Shown here: positions 1 to 4,663 of the stretch, in pieces
Layout of the letters: every line of letters begins with the position of its first letter
Numbering within the stretch: the first letter of the stretch is position 1
Assembly: GCA_007116195.1 (NCBI GenBank)
Contig: SKIX01000091.1
Location: 1-5,961, forward strand
Direction of reading: 5' to 3'
Origin: Marinospirillum sp.
Lineage (GTDB): Bacteria; Pseudomonadota; Gammaproteobacteria; Pseudomonadales; Halomonadaceae
Length of the DNA stretch: 5,961 nt
Notes under the pieces: model-generated
Databases searched by the model: none
What the model was told of the DNA's origin: nothing
Seen by the model: the letters and a program-made list of their open reading frames with translations, nothing else
Position numbers and translations under genes: made by a program

Positions 1-597
1 GCTTATATCCAGGGCTTTGAAACCGAAGGCATGCGTTATGTTGGCGGTGCTCTGGACTGGCTGACGCCCTTTACGGTTTTGACGGGGGTAGGCCTGCTGT
101 TGGGTTATGCTTTACTCGGTAGCACCTGGCTGATTATGAAATCGGAAGGCTATATTCAGGATTGGGCCTACAAAATCACTCCACGTCTGCTGTTCGGTGT
201 GCTGGTGGTCTTTGGTCTGATCGGCATCTGGTCGCCCTTCATTGATGACATGATCCGCGAACGTTGGTTTTCAGCCGTTAGCTTAATTTGGGTTATTCCG
301 CTGATCACTCTGCTGTTTGCTGGCTGGATTCTTAGAGCCGTGGCTAAACGTCAGGAAGGCCTGCCTTTTATCGCCACCGTAGGCCTGTTTGTCTCGACCT
401 TTATTTCTCTACTGGTGAGCAAATGGCCTTATGTGGTGCCACCCAACTACACCTTCTGGGATGCCGCCTCGGCACATGAGTCTCAGCTGTTTCTCCTGTT
501 AGGTCTGTTGTTTGTGGTGCCCTTTGTCTTGATGTACACAGCCTGGACCTACTGGGTATTCCGCGGCAAGGTGAAAGCCGGTGAAGGCTATCACTGA
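1..597 (+). CDS. cydB: Cytochrome bd-type quinol oxidase subunit II, C-terminal part (CydB/CioB family)
   Basis: Reading frame 1 is open from the first base, so the gene starts outside the window; the ATG at 31 is internal. The 198 visible residues are about the last 60% of a protein usually near 335-380 residues. Subunit II sits in the inner membrane and, with haem-bearing subunit I (CydA/CioA), forms the quinol oxidase that reduces O2 to water. The sequence shows the family stretch DWLTPF followed by GYALLGSTWLIMK, about five hydrophobic helices, and a second family stretch near residues 143-150 (PNYTFWDA). The end, YWVFRGKVKAGEGYH, resembles the cyanide-insensitive (CioB) branch more than E. 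coli CydB, which ends in a different basic tail (recalled, not searched). The stop codon lies inside cydD (17-bp overlap), indicating coupled translation. Family assignment is secure; the CIO subtype is inference because subunit I and its Q-loop are not in view. Confidence 0.93.
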   Translation, partial: AYIQGFETEGMRYVGGALDWLTPFTVLTGVGLLLGYALLGSTWLIMKSEGYIQDWAYKITPRLLFGVLVVFGLIGIWSPFIDDMIRERWFSAVSLIWVIPLITLLFAGWILRAVAKRQEGLPFIATVGLFVSTFISLLVSKWPYVVPPNYTFWDAASAHESQLFLLLGLLFVVPFVLMYTAWTYWVFRGKVKAGEGYH

Positions 598-2290
598 GGT
601 CGAGCGCAAAAGACGCAACCGTCACTGGTTGCGTCAGCTGGCTGCTGAAGAAAAAGCTGGCCTGCTGTTAACGCGTTTATTGGGGCTGGGCCAAGCCCTG
701 GCCCTGATTGCGCAAATGCTTTTGCTGGCCTGGCTGGTCAGTGAGCTGCTGATTACGGGCCGTAAGCTAGACGATTTATTGTTAGCTGCCTTGGGCCTAC
801 TGCCGCTGATACTTGTGCGCAGCTTGTTTTTAAGTCTACAGGAGGTCACTGGCAACCGGGTTGCTAATCGTCTGCGCTTGCGGGTGCGTGAGCGGCTGCT
901 AAACAAAGTAGCTCAGCTGGGGCCAGTGCGTCTAAGCGCTGATTCCCCTGCTGGACTTAGCAGTCAGTGGCTGGAGCAGGTGGATGCGCTGCAAATTTAT
1001 TTTGCCCGCTTTTTACCTCAGATGACTCTAGCCTGGCTGACTCCCTTACTCATTTTGACGCTGGTGTTTTATCTCGATTGGGTCGCCGGCCTTTTTTTGC
1101 TGATTTCCGCACCTTTGATTCCTCTCTTTATGGCCCTGGTGGGTTGGGGTGCCGAACGTTTAAACCAGCAGCATTTTGTTCAGTTACAACGCCTTTCGGG
1201 ACACTTTCTTGATCGTATTCGAGGTTTAACAACCTTGAAGCTCTTTGGTCAAACCCAAGCAGCAAGTGACGAAGTTGTTGCGGCGACTGAAAGCTATCGT
1301 CACTTGAACTTGCGTACGCTGAAGGTCGCTTTTTTATCTTCAGCAGTCTTGGAGTTTTTTGCCTCAGTGGCTATAGCTGCCGTGGCCATTTATATCGGCT
1401 TTGGGTTGCTGGGTTATATCGACTGGGGGCCTGCGGCCTCTATGACTTTGTTTAAGGGGTTGCTGATTCTGCTACTGGCTCCTGAATTCTTTCAACCTTT
1501 ACGCACGCTGGCACAGCAGTACCATGATCGTGCAGCTGCTCTGGGTGCTGCAGATAGCCTGGTTGATTTGCTTGAGCGCCCGTTAGACAAGGTGGCTTTA
1601 GTAGAAAATCAAACCCTGGCTGCAACGGTGGGCCAGCGCTTGTCTCCCTGGATGCTGGAGCTGCAGGAGGTCACGCTGAGCTACCCGGAAAGAGGGCAGG
1701 TATTGGGCCCGATTAATTTGACCCTGGATCGAGGTGAGGCACTGATAATCAGTGGGCGTACGGCGAGTGGTAAGTCATCCCTGTTGCACCTGATTGCAGG
1801 GTTTATCCCACCCACTTCAGGCTATTTGCGTGTTGATGGCTTGCCGCCAGGTGACCGACCGCTGATCTGGATGCAGCAGCAAGCCTTTATCTTTCAGGGT
1901 ACCTGGGCTGAAAACCTACGTCTGGCAGCACCCCAGGCTAACACCGCGCAGCTACTCGCTGCTGTGCGTCAAGTGGGTTTGCTACCCTTGCTAGGGCAGC
2001 AGCCTGAAGGCCTGGATAGTCAGCTACTCGAAGGTGGACGGAATCTTTCTGGTGGGCAGGCGCAGCGCTTGGTCTTGGCACGTGCGCTGCTAACACCCTC
2101 TCGCCTGGTAGTTTTGGATGAGCCTTCAGCCAGCCTGGATGCTGGTGCAGCTGAACAACTGCTGCAGTTGTTGGAAGAGCTGAAATACCAGGGATGTACT
2201 CTGGTTATTGCCAGTCATGACGAACGCTTTTTACGCTTGGCTGATCGCCACCTGCCTTTAACACCAGGAGGCCGTGATGCATCCACTTAA
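581..2290 (+). CDS. cydD: CydD, ABC transporter subunit of the cysteine/glutathione exporter for cytochrome bd assembly
   Basis: The 569-residue protein has an N-terminal six-helix exporter domain (about 25-315) and a C-terminal ATPase domain (about 358-560). With CydC it forms the inner-membrane heterodimer that exports cysteine and glutathione to the periplasm and is required to assemble cytochrome bd. CydD-specific stretches include APLIPLFMALVG (177-188), RLSGHFLDRIRG (204-215) and LAPEFFQPLR (299-308), all close to E. coli CydD. ATPase motifs are complete: Walker A GRTASGKSS (392-400), Q-loop around 432-434, signature LSGGQ (489-493), Walker B VVLDEP (510-515), D-loop SLD (518-520) and switch His546. 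The start is a GTG inside the end of cydB, with a modest AAGG at 568-571, 9 nt upstream; no better start lies nearby, and re-initiation after cydB is likely. The protein is slightly shorter than E. coli CydD (588) because it stops soon after the H-loop region. Confidence 0.96.
   Translation: MKAITEVERKRRNRHWLRQLAAEEKAGLLLTRLLGLGQALALIAQMLLLAWLVSELLITGRKLDDLLLAALGLLPLILVRSLFLSLQEVTGNRVANRLRLRVRERLLNKVAQLGPVRLSADSPAGLSSQWLEQVDALQIYFARFLPQMTLAWLTPLLILTLVFYLDWVAGLFLLISAPLIPLFMALVGWGAERLNQQHFVQLQRLSGHFLDRIRGLTTLKLFGQTQAASDEVVAATESYRHLNLRTLKVAFLSSAVLEFFASVAIAAVAIYIGFGLLGYIDWGPAASMTLFKGLLILLLAPEFFQPLRTLAQQYHDRAAALGAADSLVDLLERPLDKVALVENQTLAATVGQRLSPWMLELQEVTLSYPERGQVLGPINLTLDRGEALIISGRTASGKSSLLHLIAGFIPPTSGYLRVDGLPPGDRPLIWMQQQAFIFQGTWAENLRLAAPQANTAQLLAAVRQVGLLPLLGQQPEGLDSQLLEGGRNLSGGQAQRLVLARALLTPSRLVVLDEPSASLDAGAAEQLLQLLEELKYQGCTLVIASHDERFLRLADRHLPLTPGGRDAST
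2266..2271 (+). promoter_or_regulatory. Shine-Dalgarno sequence deciding the cydC start
   Basis: A full AGGAGG lies inside the 3' end of cydD. It is 5 nt from the ATG at 2277 but only 2 nt from the GTG at 2274, so the ATG is the better start for cydC. This gives a 14-bp overlap with cydD. Confidence 0.8.
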
Positions 2291-3959
2291 ACCCTGGTTG
2301 AACTTGATACTGCAACAACAAGGTCGTCTTGGGTTGGGCGGCCTGCTGTTGCTGCTAACCTTGCTTTCAGCAGTTAGCCTGCTGGGACTGTCAGGTTGGT
2401 TTATTACCGCCACGGGTATGACTGCCTTAGCCTGGGCTGCAGGTCTAGCGGTTACCCTCGATATTTACACACCAGGCGGTGGCATCCGCTTATTTGCTTT
2501 AACCCGTACGCTAGGGCGCTATTTAGAGCGAGTGTACAACCACGATACAGTGTTGCGTTTGTTGGCTCGGCTGCGCCAACGCTTGTTTCTTGGCCTGACT
2601 CAGCTCGACCCGTTAACTTTAGCGCGTTGGCGTGCTTCTCAGTGGGTTAATCGCTTGATGACAGATGTTGAAACATTGGACAACCTCTATTTGCGTCTTT
2701 TAGCGCCGCCACTAGTCGCTTTGCTGACGGTTATGCTGCTGGTGGTATTTATCGCCCTGTTTCACTTGCAGGCTGCTTTATTAGTTGGTTTGGGGTTGCT
2801 CCTGCTGCTTTTGATTTCAACTTGGGGTATGGGTTTAGCAGGCCAGTCTACGAGTGCTCGTTTGGCTCGCCTCCAGGAGGAGGAGCGCAGCCGCCTGGTT
2901 GAGCATCTACAAGGACTGGGTGCTCTGCAAGCTAGTCATGCTTTGGTTGAACAGCAACAGCAGCGCTTACTCGCTCAGCAACAGCAACTTCAAGATGAAG
3001 CGCGTCTGCAGCGACTGATTGCTCTAGGCCAGGGGTTGCAGACTCTGATTCTGCAACTTCTGGTTGCCGCCTGTCTGCTGCTCTTAGCCAGTGCTTATCA
3101 GCAGGGTTGGATTTCAGGGCCTGTATTAGTGATGCTGCCCTTAGCTCTGCTGGCACTCCAGGAAGCCTTTCAAAATCTGCCCGCAGCCTTTGCGCACTGG
3201 GGGGGTACCTGTGCTGCCGCCGAACGCCTGAATCAAGCAAGTGGTCAAGCAGCCCCTGGTGCTGGGCACTCACCCCTACCTCAGTATCAGAGGATTCTGC
3301 TGGAAGAGGTTGAGGTGCATTTTGGACAACAGCCGGTATTGACCCAGTTCAACCTTGAGTTAAAGCACGGAGAAAAACTGGCCGTGCTGGCAACATCCGG
3401 TAGTGGTAAATCCACGCTGGCCTCCTTGCTGGCAGGGCAGTTGCAGCCGCAGCAGGGTCGTTTGCTACTGGTTGCTGCTGAACAGGCAACCGACTTGGCA
3501 GCAGTGAATGCTGAGGCCTGGTTAGACCACTTGGGTTATTTAACCCAGCAGACCGAGCTTTTTGCTGCCAGCCTTGCCGATAATCTGCGTTTAGCTTGTC
3601 CGCAAGCAACGGATGCCGAACTTTGGTCGGTGCTGGAGCTAGTCGATTTAGCAGATGAAGTGCGTCGTTTCAGCCGGGGCTTGGAGACCTGGGTCGGTGA
3701 AACGGGTCAGCAGTTGTCTGGCGGCCAGGCTCGACGGCTAGCTTTGGCACGCGTTCTGCTTAAGGATGCCCCTCTGGTGATTTTGGATGAACCCTTCCGT
3801 GGCTTGGATACGGAGACTCGCAATCGCTTGCGACCTAGGCTAGATGCTTGGTTGCAGGGGCGAACGGCACTTTTATTAGCACACGACCCGGACCACCTGC
3901 CCCGGGCGGATCGTCAGTGGGTTTTAGCGACCCCTGAGCGCCAGCTGGCCTTAAGTTAG
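2277..3959 (+). CDS. cydC: CydC, ABC transporter subunit of the cysteine/glutathione exporter for cytochrome bd assembly
   Basis: The protein has 560 residues counted from ATG 2277: an exporter membrane domain (about 15-305) and an ATPase domain (about 340-550). It is the partner of CydD in the periplasmic thiol exporter. The N-terminus has the CydC-type stretch LLGLSGWFITA (35-45), then R71, R77-T78 and RYLERVYNHD (81-90), matching the E. coli CydC pattern of GRY.ER..SHD. ATPase motifs: A-T-S-G-S-G-K-S-T (372-380) as Walker A, Q424 in the Q-loop, LSGGQ (480-484), Walker B LVILDEP (500-506), D-loop GLD (509-511) and switch His536. The first Walker A glycine is alanine (A372). A Gln-rich segment (225-238) lies in a cytoplasmic helix region of the membrane domain. 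The protein ends shortly after the H-loop strand, without the tail present in E. coli CydC (573 residues). It overlaps cydD by 14 bp. Confidence 0.96.
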   Translation: MHPLKPWLNLILQQQGRLGLGGLLLLLTLLSAVSLLGLSGWFITATGMTALAWAAGLAVTLDIYTPGGGIRLFALTRTLGRYLERVYNHDTVLRLLARLRQRLFLGLTQLDPLTLARWRASQWVNRLMTDVETLDNLYLRLLAPPLVALLTVMLLVVFIALFHLQAALLVGLGLLLLLLISTWGMGLAGQSTSARLARLQEEERSRLVEHLQGLGALQASHALVEQQQQRLLAQQQQLQDEARLQRLIALGQGLQTLILQLLVAACLLLLASAYQQGWISGPVLVMLPLALLALQEAFQNLPAAFAHWGGTCAAAERLNQASGQAAPGAGHSPLPQYQRILLEEVEVHFGQQPVLTQFNLELKHGEKLAVLATSGSGKSTLASLLAGQLQPQQGRLLLVAAEQATDLAAVNAEAWLDHLGYLTQQTELFAASLADNLRLACPQATDAELWSVLELVDLADEVRRFSRGLETWVGETGQQLSGGQARRLALARVLLKDAPLVILDEPFRGLDTETRNRLRPRLDAWLQGRTALLLAHDPDHLPRADRQWVLATPERQLALS

Positions 3960-4002
3960 ATTGCAGGCTTTCTGGTTGGCAGGTTTTTTTGTAATGATGA
4001 TT

Positions 4003-4008
4003 AAGGAG
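4003..4008 (+). promoter_or_regulatory. Shine-Dalgarno sequence of the DsrE-like gene
   Basis: AAGGAG lies 6 nt before the ATG at 4015 and only 3 nt before an in-frame TTG at 4012, favouring the ATG. I see no convincing promoter or terminator in the 55 bp between the cydC stop and this start, so the gene is probably co-transcribed with cydC. Confidence 0.75.
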
Positions 4009-4014
4009 TAATTG

Positions 4015-4440
4015 ATGAAAAAGTTAATTTGGGCATTGATGTTGGCTTTAACCTTCGCGGCAACCAGCGTTCAGGCTGATCAACAAAAAGTGACGGTGGT
4101 TATTAATTCTGATAGCCGCATGACTCAGGGTATTGCCTTGGTGTTGACGAATCAGATGCTGAATCAAGGAGCTGAGGTTAAGGTGCTCTTGTGCGATTCA
4201 GCGGGTGATTTGGCACTGAAAGCTGCACCTCAAGTTGAACCGCTTAAGCCCAATAATGTAACTCCAGAGCAGTTGCTGATGGGTGCGATGCAACAAGGCG
4301 CTGAAGTAGAGGTTTGTGCTCTTTACCTGCCCAATAAGGGTAAGCAAGCGAGTGACTTGAAAGAAGGTATTTCTCCAGCTCAGCCACCTGCAATTGCTGG
4401 TGAATTGCTGCAAGAGAATCGCAAGGTATTCGTTTACTAA
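4015..4440 (+). CDS. Exported DsrE-like protein with two cysteines, probable last gene of the cyd operon
   Basis: A 141-residue protein. Residues 1-21 are a classical signal peptide: MKK, then a hydrophobic core (about 4-16), then SVQA with predicted cleavage before D22. The mature part, about 120 residues, has a DsrE/YchN-like alpha/beta layout: strand KVTVVINSD (25-33), helix with GIALVLTNQML (39-49), strand EVKVLLCD (54-61), then AGDLAL, helix TPEQLLMGAMQQG (83-95), strand VEVCALYLPN (98-107), a SPAQPPAIAGELL segment (120-132), and final strand KVFVY. DsrE-family proteins include cytoplasmic sulfur carriers, but many exported members have no known function. Cys60 and Cys101 each lie at the end of a core strand and could be redox-active or carry sulfur; that is inference. 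The position after cydDC, a periplasmic thiol exporter, fits a role in periplasmic sulfur or redox chemistry. The natural family end near the last strand agrees with the stop at 4440. Family call fairly sure, function unknown. Confidence 0.85.
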   Translation: MKKLIWALMLALTFAATSVQADQQKVTVVINSDSRMTQGIALVLTNQMLNQGAEVKVLLCDSAGDLALKAAPQVEPLKPNNVTPEQLLMGAMQQGAEVEVCALYLPNKGKQASDLKEGISPAQPPAIAGELLQENRKVFVY

Positions 4441-4504
4441 AAAGCTTTGATTAACGAACGCGTTATAGACTGGCTTGATGAGCAGGATAAAAAATTTCAA
4501 AAAA

Positions 4505-4517
4505 GTCTTGCAAAGAC
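4505..4517. repeat. Short perfect inverted repeat over the -35 region
   Basis: GTCTT, a 3-nt spacer GCA, then AAGAC form a perfect 5-bp dyad centred on the putative -35 hexamer TTGCAA. It could be a protein-binding site or a weak RNA hairpin in a read-through transcript. It has no following T-run, so it is not a terminator. A match this short may be chance. Confidence 0.35.
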
Positions 4518-4536
4518 AAATGAGATTGATTATCTT
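4508..4536 (+). promoter_or_regulatory. Putative sigma70 promoter of the intergenic small RNA
   Basis: TTGCAA at 4508-4513 (4 of 6 to TTGACA) and TATCTT at 4531-4536 (4 of 6 to TATAAT) are separated by exactly 17 bp. Transcription would begin near 4541-4543 on the plus strand. No gene follows before the terminator at 4630, so this promoter would drive only a short RNA. The hexamers are moderate matches in AT-rich DNA; the call rests mainly on spacing, the overlapping operator-like repeat and the terminator downstream. Confidence 0.5.
4516..4534 (+). promoter_or_regulatory. Putative Fur box overlapping the -10 element
   Basis: By eye, the 19 bases match the classic Fur consensus GATAATGATAATCATTATC at 13 of 19 positions. 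In the 7-1-7 form the core TGAGATTGATTATCT (4521-4535) matches 11 of 14. It covers the spacer and -10 of the promoter at 4508-4536, where iron-loaded Fur normally represses. The same stretch can be read as a weaker FNR/Anr-like site (TTGAT, 4 nt, TTTAA; 8 of 10), so which regulator binds, if any, is uncertain. Confidence 0.45.
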
Positions 4537-4583
4537 TAACTCATGGGCTGAGAGGCCCTAGCCAAAAACAGGTTGCGGTCTAC

Positions 4584-4609
4584 AGGTTCTCAAGCTGTTT
4601 TAGGTTCTC
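4584..4609 (+). repeat. Direct repeat AGGTTCTC within the candidate sRNA
   Basis: AGGTTCTC occurs at 4584-4591 and again at 4602-4609, 18 nt apart, and AGGTT also begins at 4570. The first copy lies in the loop of the predicted central stem and the second just after it, so both may be exposed. Repeated unpaired segments are a known way for sRNAs to carry duplicate target-pairing sites; that use here is inference. Confidence 0.55.
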
Positions 4610-4629
4610 CTCATCATCAAGCGAGTCTT

Positions 4630-4659
4630 GGCCGTCCCCTGAGGGGACGGCCTTTTTTT
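4630..4659 (+). terminator. Strong Rho-independent terminator
   Basis: GGCCGTCCCC (4630-4639) and GGGGACGGCC (4643-4652) form a perfect 10-bp stem with a TGA loop, followed directly by seven T (4653-4659). On the minus strand the stem is not followed by a T-run, so it acts on plus-strand transcripts only. It ends 4 bp before the stop codon of the convergent chemoreceptor gene. It would end the candidate sRNA and any read-through from the cyd-dsrE operon, for which I see no closer terminator. Confidence 0.95.
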
Positions 4660-4663
4660 AGGT

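Larger units (their letters stand above)
4543..4659 (+). ncRNA. Candidate small regulatory RNA, about 117 nt, possibly Fur-controlled
   Basis: The transcript would run from the promoter at 4508-4536 to the strong terminator ending at 4659. Features by position: a 5' hairpin of GGGCT (4545-4549) with GGCCC (4554-4558), closing a GAGA loop, with an alternative GGCT/AGCC pairing (4546-4549 with 4560-4563); a second possible stem, AAAACAG (4565-4571) with CTGTTTT (4595-4601), around a 23-nt loop; a pyrimidine-rich, probably single-stranded stretch TTCTCCTCATCATC (4605-4618) that could pair with purine-rich ribosome-binding regions; then the terminator stem and U-tract, a typical Hfq-binding end. 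No plausible coding frame with a ribosome-binding site is present. I do not recognise the sequence as a named sRNA family. A 3' UTR of the dsrE-like gene, possibly processed, is the main alternative. Confidence 0.5.

Noticed and set aside
2952..2995. CAG/CAA-rich tract encoding a Gln-rich segment in CydC.
   Set aside because: It is an imperfect codon run in a coding helix, without a regular repeat unit or sign of expansion.
2932..3273. 113-codon minus-strand open frame inside cydC.
   Set aside because: It is a shadow of the cydC coding sequence; the plus-strand frame carries conserved CydC motifs throughout.
3940..3949. Palindrome GCCAGCTGGC at the end of cydC, as a possible terminator or binding site.
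   Set aside because: It lies within codons, has no loop long enough for a hairpin without losing pairs, and no T-run follows.
3960..4002. Possible promoter before the DsrE-like gene (TTGCAG or TTGGCA with TAATGA).
   Set aside because: Spacings of 25 and 10 bp are both unsuitable. The T-run at 3984-3990 also has no stem before it, so there is no terminator here either.
4198..4500. 100-codon minus-strand open frame opposite the DsrE-like gene.
   Set aside because: It mirrors a convincing plus-strand gene with signal peptide and ribosome-binding site; its own translation has no recognisable domain.
4478..4561. Possible 27-residue basic peptide from ATG 4478 (or 13 residues from ATG 4520) ending at TAG 4559-4561.
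   Set aside because: No Shine-Dalgarno before either ATG, and the frame overlaps the proposed promoter; the length is within chance expectation.
4545..4572. GGGCTGAGAGGCCCT resembles part of the thiamine pyrophosphate (THI-box) riboswitch motif (CTGAGA).
   Set aside because: The other conserved blocks (the 5' GGGGTGC-type start and the later CTGGATAATGCCAGCG-type segment) are missing, and no plus-strand gene follows for it to control.
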